This document shows positions 32,199 to 42,803 of a stretch of 64,000 bases of DNA, in pieces. Numbering within the stretch: position 1 is the stretch's first letter; the number at the start of each line of letters is the position of its first letter. Source of the stretch: Rhizodiscina lignyota (taxonomy: Eukaryota; Ascomycota; Dothideomycetes; Aulographales; Rhizodiscinaceae); contig ML978122.1 of the NCBI GenBank assembly GCA_010015805.1, positions 2,948,453 to 3,012,452 on the forward strand, written 5' to 3'. The notes beneath the pieces were generated by a model that was not told the DNA's origin, did no database searches, and was given only the letters and a program-made list of their open reading frames with translations. A program made the translations under genes and the position numbers.

Positions 32199-34514
32199 TC
32201 AACTGCCATTAAGCAGCTGTGCTCGTGCCACGTAGTTATCAATCCCAAATTTAACGCCTCCGTAGCTAGGAGCGAGTTTCGAATTGATCGGAGCCTTCGT
32301 GATCTTGAAACCAAGCTTCGTGACACCTTTCCAGCCCGGGAACGTGCACGGCTGCGGTGGCGTTGGCGAGACACTGAGACCCAACTGTTGACCAAGCTCG
32401 CCGGAGAGCAGGACTGGTGGGTTGAATGTACAGACCTTTGTCTGACTCAGAAGTTGCTTATCGGCGCCGTCTGCAATTGCGAGCGGGTAGGCGGTGACTT
32501 CGCATTTCTCAGGCAAGGAGGCAGCTTGATCCAGATCGTCGATCTCTAGTAGATCCGATGCGCTCAGGGTGCTAAGCAAGGCGCTGAGCGTATTGAGTTG
32601 GAGAAGAGAAGCTTTGGACAAGTAGCAGGCAACATCGACGGAGAGCGGCTGCATCGATTGGAATTTAGTGGTAGCGAAAGCCGTGGTGATGTTACCAAAC
32701 GGGTCCTGGGCAGTGTTGCCTGTTGCACCCTGTCCGCCATAGTATTGAATGAACGACGCTGCTGTCGCTAGGTTATAGGTAAGTCCCTCATGGTGGATGC
32801 CGCATGATGTATCCTGAACGGGATTACCGTTGACCACGCCAGCGTCGTTGTACTGCTGAAATGTTAGCCGAACTTCAGAATGCCCGGTGGTATTATACAG
32901 ACGCTGCAATTGACTTCTTGATACTGAGGGGCTGGATTCCGGCGTTCAATGGGAGGTGCGAGCTTCTCTGCTTCGGACACAAAGTTGTCAATTGCAAAGT
33001 TGACGCCTCCGTCGCCCGTAGGTATATCGAAGGCCTTCAGCAACTGAGAGTTGATCGGAGCGCTCGTGAGCTTGAAACCGATCTTCGTCACACCTTTCCA
33101 GGCTTCTGGGAATATGCACGGTAATGGTGGGGTTGGTGTGATACTGAGACCGAGTTCGCTGCCAAGCTTCCCTGACAGTAGAACTGGTGGATTGAACGGG
33201 CACACGTGTTGTTGGCCGACGAGCGCTTCGTTAGCACCTTGGGCAACAGAGTACACGTACACGGTGATTTGGCACTGCTCGGGCAGAGACGCCGCTGATT
33301 CGAGATTGATAATTTTCTCCAGCTCTATGCCTGGGAACAACCGAAGAAGCGCATCGACAGCCTGAGCTTGGAGTATATCACGCTTGGCCAGATAGCAGGC
33401 AACATCCACAGATCGAGGTTGCATCCACTGGAACTCCGTCGTATCCGTGGTTATGTTCGATATTGGGTTTGTGTCCGGGTCGGCATGTGCACCCTGTCCG
33501 CCGTATTCTAAGATGAATGCCCCGGGCGGAGTAAGCATGAAGTCGAACGCCTCATGATGGAGGCCGCACGAGGTATCTGGAATTGGGACATCAGTTTCCG
33601 CACCGACATCGTTATACTGTCAATGGGTGAGTGAAGGTATTGCTATATGATCTAGATACTGACGGTGCAGTTAATTTTCTCGTATTGCGGCGCTGGATTC
33701 TGATCTCGAATGGAGAGCTCCGGTTTCTGCACCTGGGAGATGCAGTTGTCAATTCCGAAGTTGACACCTCCGGACTTAGCAGGGAGTAACTGTGCGTTTA
33801 TCGGAGCCATTGTAACATTGAAGCCAATCTTTGTTACGCCTTTCCAAGTCGCTGGGAAAGTACAGCGCTGCGGCGGCGTCGGTTCGACGCTGAGACCAAA
33901 CTCGCTGCCGAGCGGTCCGGAGAGAAGAACAGGCGGCTTAAATTGGCAGACGTGAGACTGGCCCACGAGATTTTTGCTCCCATCTTGTGCCTCGAACACA
34001 AAAGCGGTGATTTCACATTGTTCCGGGAGTGAGCCAGCTGGTTTAAGGTCGTCTAGTTTGAGTTTATCTCCCTTTGGGAGGCCGTCAATCAGGGCCACAA
34101 GAGTGTCAGTCCCTAGTGTGTCTTTAGACAGAAAACAGGCAACGTCCGCGGACTGTAGCTGCATTGATTGAAACGTGGTGGTATCCGTGGTGATGTTGGC
34201 GAGTGTTGGCGAGTTCGCGCCCTGTCCGCCGTAGAATTCAATGAACGAAGCGATCGTGTCAATGTAGAAGAGGAAGCCTTCGTGATGAAGGCCACAAGAG
34301 GTATCAGGGATCGGCTTGCCAGCGATAGCACCCACATCGTTGTACTATTAAAATGTTAGAAATGGCATTGTACATCAGTAGCAATACTAACACTGCAGTT
34401 GACCTGTTCATATTGAGGTTCGGACCCTGCACCTCGAATGGCGAACTCGTCGAACGAGGCCACGACGAACGCGGATAGAAGCAGAGCAAGAAAGAAGACA
34501 ATCATTGAAGCCAT
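32199..34514 (-). CDS. Secreted protein of three tandem cysteine-bearing domains, one exon each
   Basis: Four exons, 34514-34392, 34344-33664, 33616-32903 and 32852-32199, have introns of 47, 47 and 50 nt, all phase 0, and encode 723 residues. Exon 1 is a signal peptide (MASMIVFFLALLLSAFVVAS) plus a short lead. Exons 2-4 (residues about 42-268, 269-506, 507-723) are three diverged copies of one domain: YNDVG, DTSCGLHHE, a GGQGA block, a Q-rich strand ending VDVACYLS, SLPEQCEIT, HVCxFxPPVLLSG, GLSVxPTPP, CTFP..WKGVTKIGF and VNFGIDN. Each has five matching cysteines, and a sixth sits in the PAPQYExVNCS linker that closes the preceding exon. The order resembles fungal secreted beta-sandwich domains, but I know no named family. 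The last acceptor is a NAGNAG pair, so one Gln is optional. Confidence 0.88.
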
Positions 34515-35091
34515 GATGCGCGGCTCGTACACGTTCAGGCTCTAAATAGGATTTTCCTCGAGAACAAGAGAAGAAAAGGAAGTAAATGGAGGTCTTGATT
34601 ACCCTCGGACTCCATTCGATACATAAGGTAAAAGTCCAGTTTGAGTGCGCTCCGAAGAAAGCGTCGCACAACGGAAACCTGACGGCATAGTGATGGTGAT
34701 ATGTCTCTGTTATGGTTAAGATGGGAAGCCACGATTATCCTCTTCCGATCTCCGGCGGGTACAGATCGCATGCGTGGGTGGAGAAGATAACTTCTTCAGC
34801 TCCGTGCAACATGATCTGCGACAAGGCGAATCATGTTTGAGAGGCTTCCAACTCTGCGTTTTGCCTTCTCCGATGCCGAAAATTCTGCTACGTTGAGCTC
34901 GTGCAGTGTGGGTCTCATCGGGTCAAGATGTACTCGAGCTGATTTCTAGACAAGCAGGGTAATACTTCTCGAATTGGTCGAAGTCAATTGCTCTTTTCAC
35001 TTGGGTATCGTACATCGCACGTACACATACATCGTTAATTACTGGCCGTTTCAATCATCATCAGCAGGTGTTCTGCCTCTGTCTCCTATGC
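34515..35091. other. Intergenic region
   Basis: This is the upstream region of the triple-domain gene and the 3' flank of the sulfurtransferase gene. No other feature is recognised. Confidence 0.4.
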
Positions 35092-36191
35092 TTAATTCTC
35101 TTCTTTGACGATTAGATTCTCGCCTTGCTTGACCCTCTGCGCCCATTCTGTCCAGCTACCATCATACACTTGCCGCGTGTCGGGGTTGAATCCAGCTTCA
35201 GTCAGAGCCGTATCAACAACAGTAGCCGTCACACCAGTGCCGCAACTGCTGATGATAGGCTTGGATGGATCGACGCCCTTCTCTTGGAAGATTTGCTTAA
35301 GCTTTTCAGTTGGGAGGAATGCACCCGTCTTCGGATCGAGAAGGGTGGTATGCGGGATGTTCAGGGAATTGGGCATGTGGCCGGGGGATAAGCCTGAATA
35401 GTGTTAGCGTTTCTTCCGCAGTAGATTGTTAATTTGCTGGAGAATTGCTGCTCACCTTTCCGTGGCTCTGGAGCCGTTCCCTTCCAGCGTCCTTCGGGTC
35501 TTGCATCTAGGACTTGTACTTCCTCCGCGCCCTCTTTGCCCTGCTCCGTTACTCTTTCTTTAACCTCCTCAAATGCCACTACCATGCTGTTGTTCATCTC
35601 CGGCACTGCATATGCCACCTCTTCGACATTTTCTGAGGGCTCTCCTTCCTCAACCGGATAACCCTCATCCACCCACGCTCTGAAGTTGTTCAGGAGATGT
35701 ACCTCTGGATGTCCAAACACCCTCAAAGTCCATGCTACTCTTGGAGCAGAGAAAATTCCAACCTCCGCAGTGTCATAGACCACGACCGTATCGTCCCGCT
35801 TGATGCCCAATTTGCCCATCTCTCGCGCGAAGACTTCGGGGGTCGGAAGCATGTGCGGGTATGGACTCTCCTCATCTTTCACTTTGTCCAAGTCAAAGAA
35901 CCGTGAATGAGGTATACGCTTTGCCACGTAGGAACCCCAGCCGGTGCGTTTCTGTGGGTCGTTCGGAAGGAACCATGCTGCGGATAAGGGGATGATGCGA
36001 GGTGCCGTGGAGAGGCGAGAGTGGATGTTCTTGGAGAGGGCAGTAGAGAGCTCGGAGGGCGTGACGAGGTAGGAGGGCAGTGAATAAGAAGTTGTAGGTG
36101 AAGACATGGTGCGCACGTGCGTTCGGACGTGGAGGATTCGCGTAGATGGAGCGATGTAGAAGCGTAATGGCTTGACGAAGAGGGTTGCCAT
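35092..36191 (-). CDS. Thiosulfate/3-mercaptopyruvate sulfurtransferase (TUM1-like, double rhodanese)
   Basis: Two exons, 36191-35456 and 35393-35092 (intron 62 nt, phase 1), encode 345 residues. Two rhodanese domains are present. The N-terminal one is non-catalytic (RIIPLSAAWFLPND, PHSRFFDLDKV, DDTVVVYDTAEVGIFSAPRV). The C-terminal one has VQVLDARPEGRWKG, SPGHMPNSLNIP and the active loop SSCGTGVTA with the catalytic Cys; CGTGVT favours mercaptopyruvate sulfurtransferase over plain rhodanese. In yeast Tum1 it passes sulfur to tRNA thiolation. The first ATG gives a basic, Arg/Ser-rich mitochondrial-type presequence (MATLFVKPLRFYIAPSTRIL); a second ATG at 36107 would start a cytosolic form. Confidence 0.93.
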
Positions 36192-36725
36192 TACTGCTGA
36201 GAATCTTCTGATTAGCCTCGAAGCTAAGGTAGTTATTTGCTTTTCGTTGCAAGAAAGAAGGGAAATTGAAGAAAGGGAGGCGAAATTGCGTGAGAGAGCT
36301 CCAGAAGAGGGGTTCTCGAACAAAGGCGGACGGAGGTGGAGATCGGCCCTGAACGTTGAGATCTCACATGCTACGAGACTGAAAAGCTTACCCTGGTCTA
36401 GACAGAACGATCCATCGCGAGTATGGAGTGGACGTTATCACTATGGAATCACAATGGCATCGGTATCAAGCTCTGAGAGGCGCGCAACAGCTCCAATGTC
36501 CGGTCCCACAATTTCTTTCCTTCAACCTCGGGCAACACGGCGAAACTGCGGCAAAGGGCTATTCAGGGGCTCACCACTACGTTGTAGATTGGCTTTCAGA
36601 CCTGCAAATCTTTAGAACATATCGGATTTTTATCCGTAGTGGAATTGTACTTTATGCTTCATTACAACTATCTGCCAGATATTCCGCGGTTCGCACCTCA
36701 TATATCATACTCGTCGCTTATACCC
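36192..36725. other. Intergenic region
   Basis: This contains the promoter of the sulfurtransferase gene and the 3' flank of the GH51 gene. The frame of the sulfurtransferase stays open upstream to 36323 but those codons are low-value. Nothing else is seen. Confidence 0.4.
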
Positions 36726-38880
36726 TCATCCTCTGACTTCAAGCACGGCAACACTGTAGTCAGGCAAATGAAACGAGAATGCCCCGTCTTTGCCTGCCGA
36801 GACATGCGTCGTCGTTGTCTTAACGACATTGACTCCGATATCATTATGAGTATACGGTGCCGGAGCAGTCAGCACCGTCAGCGCCCCGCTTGCACCAGCA
36901 GAGACCCCACTGAACGACACGCTAACAGGGACTGGAGCACTACTGTTGTACGCCTCAGTGCTGTTGTATACAGCGCCCTTGAAGATGTGCGAATCGTCGT
37001 TCTTCCCGGCGACCCAGTATACCGGACCGTACCCACTATCCGAAGTCGCTGGGAGCGTTTCGGCGATCCTGTGGCTTGAGAGTAGTTGGATCATATGGTA
37101 CGATGTGCTCTTGACGTCCTGTGCTGGATCGGCTGTATACGAAATCAAGTCCGGACCCCACTCGTAGCTGTTGAGGTTCTGGAAGAGCGGTGCATATGCT
37201 GCTCCGAGGATCTTGTCGGCGTTGCGTTCAGCGCCGATGAGGAATACTGCCTCACCGATCGTACCGATCCAGTATGGGAACTTCCATCGTGGGTCATCCC
37301 AATTGACACCACCGCCCGCTGCAATGTTGGGCTGTACAGCAGCGTACTCTCCGATGAGAGCAGTGCGGTTCTGCGGATAGTGGTCGAAGAAGTTGAACTG
37401 CGACACAAAGTAGTCGGGTCGCGTATACTGATGGTAGTCTCCGGTTGAAGCTCCTGGAAGAGTTGACTCGTAAGCCACGGTCGATGGAATTACCAGAATG
37501 TCTGGGTACCTGTCATTCAGTTAGAGCCAATTCTTTAGAGGTAACTGGAGCGACGTACTTTGCGTGAATGGCATAGTAAAAGTCATCGAAACGGTACGAC
37601 TGATAAGAACTTCCACCCTGGCCGAGGTTGTCTTCATTGCCGACCTCAACGTACTTGATATTCCAAGGCTTCGGGTATCCGAGCTTGGCGCGCAGAGAGC
37701 CATACTCAGAGTCGACTGAGCCCATCAAGAACTCCAGTTCGTGGAGAGCATCCTGCACGTAATACTGCACCGATGCGTTGCTGAGCGCCGTGCCATCCAG
37801 ATAATAACCGGCCCAGACGGCGAGAACTTACAGCGTCAGCTCATCAGTATCCAGTCAAGAAGCACTCGAACTTACTCGGCTCCATGCCAAGATCGTCGCA
37901 CCAGTTCATATATTCAATGAGGCCCAGACCATCAGTATTCTCATAACCCCATGTCCCAGGTCGTCCGGGTCTGTCCTCCAGGGGACCGATAGTCTCATTC
38001 CAACGCCAATAATAGGGCGGGTCGTTACCCTCCAGATTGTTTCCACCGGGAAGGCGCAGGAACGACTATAGGATATTAGCCGAGTTCGTTTGCATACCGG
38101 ATTCTCTGATAATACCGGCTTGAGGCCCGCCAGCAGCTCCATCAGATCTACCCGCATTCCATTTGGTCGGTTCTTGTACGTCGGTGGGAAAAGACTGATC
38201 AGATTGAAGTCTAAAGAGCCGCCCTTCACCCCGTCCGGGTCAAATGTGATCGAGAAAGTGTTGTTGATGTTCGGCGCATTCGAAGGAACAATTGTAAACT
38301 CATGCTGCACCCACTCACTGCTCTTCGCCTTGGACTCAATATTGACACCGCCGTAGGCCTCATTTGTGAGGTAGGATTGGAGAGAAGCTGTGAAGGTCCC
38401 TTTGTAGTCACCCTTGACGTAGAATGAACCCGTATATTTCTGCTCCTTTACATCAATGCCCCACCATCCAGGATTTGCGAAGCCAATAGGGCCGTCTGAC
38501 CCATTTCCAACAGCAACATGCAACGAAGTGGGCAAGGCCGAAGAAAGTGCATCCGATAGATTCTTCAAGGAAAGCGCAGCTCCGTTAACAGAGGCCCAGG
38601 GATCTAGCATGGAAGGGAAGACCGGGCTGCCTTGGAATGCTCTATTGCGGATGAGTTCGGCGTATATGCCACCATCACCGGAATGATTGATATCCTACGT
38701 ACTTAGCATTTAAACGGCAAGTGGTACGTATTGGAACGAACATACTTCGAACATGATGCCATATTGTTTGCCGCTGGTCTGGTTCCCACCACTCGAGGCT
38801 ACTGATATACTCAAAGCATTACTGATACTGGCGAATGCAGATACAACAGAGAGGTGGAACACTTTCATTTTTGCGACCAT
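36726..38880 (-). CDS. Secreted GH51 alpha-L-arabinofuranosidase
   Basis: Five exons, 38880-38746, 38694-38116, 38065-37876, 37826-37559 and 37509-36726, have introns of 49-51 nt and encode 651 residues. A signal peptide lies near the start ([20 protein letters not shown]). GH51 signatures are [20 protein letters not shown] (joined over intron 1), [35 protein letters not shown] (over intron 3), VEVGNEDN with the acid/base Glu, and IGEYA with the nucleophile Glu. The enzyme removes terminal arabinose from arabinan and arabinoxylan. For intron 2 the strong GTATGC site at 38097 would leave only 32 nt, so I use GTATTA at 38115, which also gives the family's LKPSFLR junction. It has many NxS/T sites. 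Confidence 0.94.
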
Positions 38881-40379
38881 ACAATGAACGAGGCTTAAGA
38901 ACAGGCGAAGTGCTGCGGAGAAGATGAAGTTTACAAAGAGATCAATTTATATCGAAGGCTGTATGAACAATTCAATCTCTGCTGATCATCGACTTCCAAA
39001 GGTAATCCTTTCCTCGTGCGGGCCATTTGAGCCCGAATTGGCAGTTATTCTTCGCGTCATACCCGTTCCTGAACCCAGTATATTGGGTCATTGCGGAGAT
39101 TGTTCAGGGCAGAGTCTTGCAGCCGAAGCAGAATCGTTGAGGGGCTCGGTATATCCGGAATATGTGCAGGGAGAAGTGCCATGGAATTTGCATATGCAGG
39201 TCACATCCTGCATCTGCAGCCATGCGGAGAAAATAAAGATTGGAGATGCAGTGATCTGCACTGCAGAGCAGGTTAAAGAAAAGCCACCAATCAGAGGTCA
39301 ATTACTTCAATAACTCCACTATGGGAGATGCTGGTCGATCCGAAATAGCGAACAATGAAACAAAAAAGGGACAATGAGAACTCGACCTCAGGAGGAAGAA
39401 CGTCGAGGATGTTTGGAAGACCGAGACGCAGGAAGCACTCTTTTTGGAAAACGCTAACCGTGTTCAGCATTGGTATGCATTTAATCTTGAACCAAACATA
39501 CGTGTGGGTTGGACGAACAGATCCCGCGAATGATCAAACGCAAGCTCGAGCGATGGTTGCAACGTCGAATCTTATTCGAAGAGCTTTGAAGGTGGCGGCG
39601 CTTCGACAGGGATCCCAGCCACAGACAGGCTCCGAGTCACGTCAGACTGAACTGTCTGGTTGCGTACAGCGCATCAGTGTCTTCACTATCGACATGAGTT
39701 TCGCTGACTTTCCATAGTGTCGGAGCACATATGTCGTTGTTTTCGTGTCGCGATTCCGCTGGAGAACGAATGTTCGAGAGTGACGTCTGGATCTGTTTTG
39801 CATTTGCTTTTTGCATGGTTAAGACGTCCACTTATGCAATACCAACGATGATTGCGGCGAGAGATGTGCCTTTGAATATCGTCTCGTACTGTTCGGCTTT
39901 GATAGACGCGCTGTATGGCTGTGGATGGATCCTGACCAAAGCAAATGTAGTGAGCGAGACGTAGGTGGCGATGAGAAAATAGTATCGATACTGGCGAAGA
40001 AAGGGTTTTTGCTCCATGGGATTGAAACAACTGACAAGCAAAGGAGTATTTCTCTGCTTGAAATTTCATTTATACATATCTCGTGTACTTCCTCCTGGGC
40101 CAAATGCAGGCGTCATGCAGACGGCAGCTGAGACATCTGCAGTGCCGGAACTCTAGCCACTCATGTGGCTGAGACAACCACGCGTCAGACGAAATGACGT
40201 CGACGTGCATAGACCCCAGATAGGACGGGAGTATATGAGGACCCTAGACATCTGGATTTCTTAGCGTACCAAGTAACAAAGAAATATTTCAAAGATCAAG
40301 AACTCCGAACTCTCCAAATCTTTCGGTCACTCACCTCAAACCTTTACATAACCTCCTCGAACCGATCTTCGCGCTCAAA
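38881..40379. other. Intergenic region around a possible small gene
   Basis: The stretch holds the GH51 promoter and that of the next plus-strand gene, with a small minus-strand frame (39832-40017) listed separately. A plus-strand frame at 39355-39717 has a basic start and no domain; I do not support it. Confidence 0.4.
39832..40017 (-). CDS. Possible 61-residue membrane protein
   Basis: This short frame starts MEQKPFLRQYRYYFLIATYV. One clear hydrophobic segment lies at residues about 14-30 and a weaker one at the end (TSLAAIIVGIA), separated by a charged loop (KAEQYETIFKG). The composition looks like a real small membrane protein. Downstream, the same frame reopens after the stop for 64 codons without a hydrophobic segment. 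No family is recognised, and chance remains a fair explanation. Confidence 0.3.
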   Translation of the reverse strand: MEQKPFLRQYRYYFLIATYVSLTTFALVRIHPQPYSASIKAEQYETIFKGTSLAAIIVGIA

Positions 40380-40649
40380 ATGACCATCGGCAACAACAAC
40401 GACACCGGTGTCACTGGCGCCGCAAAGGGCGTCACGTCGATTGTAGGCAACACAGTCTCAGGCGTCACAAACACCTTGGGAGGAGTCGTCGGCGCCGTTG
40501 GGCGAGGTCTCGGTGAGACCGTTTCGGGCGCAACTGGCGGCGTCGGCAATAGCGTTGGCAAAGGCATCTCGGATATGGGTAACGGTGTCGAGAATGGCGC
40601 AGCGCATCTAGCAAAGGGATCGAGGGATGCCGGACAGTGGAAGTCTTGA
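40380..40649 (+). CDS. Small Gly/Val-rich LEA-like protein
   Basis: This is a single exon of 89 residues. The sequence is a string of loosely repeated Gly-spaced units (GVTSIVGNTVSGVTNTLGG, VVGAVGRGLGETVSGATGG) giving an amphipathic or Gly-zipper helix pattern, then SVGKGISDMGNGVENGAAHL. It has no Cys and no signal peptide. Similar tiny Gly/Ala/Val-repeat proteins in fungi are stress-induced or sporulation-associated, but the function of this one is unknown. The opposite strand is open too and is a shadow. The ATG sits in AAAATGACC, about 160 bp downstream of a TATATGAGG-like box. Confidence 0.65.
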   Translation: MTIGNNNDTGVTGAAKGVTSIVGNTVSGVTNTLGGVVGAVGRGLGETVSGATGGVGNSVGKGISDMGNGVENGAAHLAKGSRDAGQWKS

Positions 40650-41765
40650 ATGCGGACATGGCCTGAATATTATTCGATTCGACACGACAGAATAGGGATG
40701 GACTAGTTAAGGCGGGCACGGAGTAACGTGGCTGATATGATCACGACGCTTAAGATTGGATACCCTCGAGTTCAGATGAATCCTGAATAATTGTCAAGTC
40801 TATCAATATCTTTCTATGTGTGACATCTCGTCAAACTTATCCAATATACTACGGCATCATTCTTGCCTCTCACTCAAAGGGGTAGCGAAAGACGTTTCGC
40901 GCTGAGGCCTCGAGGCTCGAGATACTCTGATGTTGAATGGATTACGCTGGACCGCTTGCATAGATATTGGGAATGTCACTGATGTCGACAGAGATGCCGG
41001 AAAAGGATGAACAATGCGGTCGGTTGAAGTGGACTGTGCAGGATCTATCGGTGGCTTGATGGTGGAGACGATCGGAGGCCAGACTTTGAACCAGGAGGGT
41101 GATTTCCGCTAACCGTAAGCGGGTAGCAGCTGTTTGCGCCTCCAGATCGACACGAGATCCATGGACGGATTTCACGTGGGGTGACGTCAGTGATCGGTCA
41201 AAGCTCTCGTCGCGATGGTGCAAATGCCGCCATGCCACCTGCTCAAGATAGTGAAAGGAAAGGGAGGTGTGGACATCGTATAATGGAACCGTACGCTTAG
41301 TGTACTCCAACTTTGGCTAGAGGTTGCAATAGAGATCGCGACAAGAGTTGCTTGAGCGAGCTTGAAATGCGCCTTGAGAGACATGGCTTGGCACAACAGC
41401 GAGTAAGATGGCGTGGCTGAAGCCTATCTTCAAGGTAAGGCAGCCTGAATACTAAGAAAAAACATGGAAAAGGTCTGAAAGACGCGTAAAATTTCCTCTT
41501 TCCACTTGCGATAGGCGGAACTTGGCAGGTGCGGCGCGCGCGTGGTAGCACCTCAGGCATCAGACTTGATGTCATATCCCGCTTTCCACTTTTGACGTGC
41601 CGTGAGATCAATGGAACAACATATAAGCCTGACCCCTCACTAACTCCTTTGAACCTTTTTGAACAACACAAACCTTCGATCCGCATCCAACCTGGAACCT
41701 CTTTCACATTCAGCAGCCTTTCTCATTCCTTCCAACTCGAACGTAAAGAAGACACAACCACCGCT
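40650..41765. other. Intergenic region, 1.1 kb
   Basis: The end is a C/T-rich promoter of the next gene with an ACATATAAGCC box at about 41618-41628. Minus-strand frames at 40942-41310 and 41297-41707 are not supported. Confidence 0.4.
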
Positions 41766-42803
41766 ATGGAGAGCATTACAAACGTAGCTTCCAACGCTGC
41801 CAATACCGCTTCCAAGCTAATTTGGGGTGAGGGCAAAACCGAATCCGGCCAAGAACCCGTGTCTGGACAGCAGGGTCCAGGCAGCAAGACGGAACCCTTC
41901 GATCAGGGTAACAAGGAGGGCGAAGGTGAGTGTTTTGACTGCATTCTGAGTCTCATACTTTGAGTTTCCTGCAATACTCCACTCAAACTTCTTGAATCCA
42001 TGGCTGACTTCTAATCTTGAAGTTCCCACCTCGTCTGAAGGCCAAACCGCAACCTCGACAGCGGCTGTTGGTGATTCTGGTAGCGCAAATCCCGGCACCG
42101 GCAACGACGTCACCGAATCGCAAGAGCCAGTCAACACCTCTTCTGAAGGCCAGACTGCAACCTCCACAGCCGCTGTTGGCGAGCCCGGCAGTGGAGATCC
42201 CAGCACTGGTGCCGACGTCACCGAATCGCAAAAGCCGGTGCAGAAGCAGCAGGGTGCCGACAAGCCCACGGATGAGCCCACCGGTGCTCAGGAGGACGCA
42301 GTGAAGGAGAAGAAAGATGATGCTGAGAAAGCCATGGAGCACCGTGACCCCAATGACCACTCTGGTGAGCCGATGCAGATGCATGACGGCAGCGAGAAGA
42401 AGGAGGAGGAGGAGAGTGGCGATGCTGCTGGACAGCCTGATGAAGAGAAGAGCAAGGAGGAGGGTACTGGAGAGCAGTATGTGAAGAGCTCAGGAATGGC
42501 GGCAGAGGGTGGTGATTTTGATGCTACCAAACCCGGCGCTGGATCAGAGGCAAATCGTAAGTTACTCTCTTTCGTCTCTGTCTGTTATAACCGCCACGCC
42601 CCTGAGCAGGCGTATGTCCCTGAGTATCTTGCTGATCGCTGTCTGCCATTCTAGGTCTCTTGGAGGAACACGGCGTCCACAAGGATGCAGGAAATCAAGG
42701 CCCTCCACAGCAAGCAGAGTCTAGCGGCGGTGTCGACGACTCAAAGGCAAAGCCAAAGATGCTGGAGAAGGTCAAGGAGAAGCTGCATATTGGCAAGCAC
42801 TAA
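41766..42803 (+). CDS. Hydrophilic LEA-like protein with an internal 36-residue repeat
   Basis: Three exons, 41766-41925, 42023-42556 and 42655-42803 (introns 97 and 98 nt, both phase 1), encode 280 residues. The start is helical (MESITNVASNAANTASKLIW). Residues about 55-127 are a tandem pair of 36-residue units, each TSSEGQTATSTAAVG followed by a Gly/Ser stretch and DVTESQxPV. The rest is Lys/Glu/Asp-rich and ends PKMLEKVKEKLHIGKH, a short helix common at the C-terminus of fungal stress proteins. No Cys and no membrane segment are present. It is probably disordered and protective. It neighbours the 89-residue Gly-rich protein on the same strand. Confidence 0.8.
42028..42243 (+). repeat. 108-bp tandem repeat within the LEA-like gene
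   Basis: Two direct copies, about 42028-42135 and 42136-42243, encode the paired 36-residue units. They differ mainly at third positions and in the Gly/Ser core. Confidence 0.8.

Noticed and set aside
39355-39717. Plus-strand 120-codon frame with a basic start
   Set aside because: No recognisable domain; ends in low-quality sequence and overlaps the downstream frame of the small membrane protein candidate.
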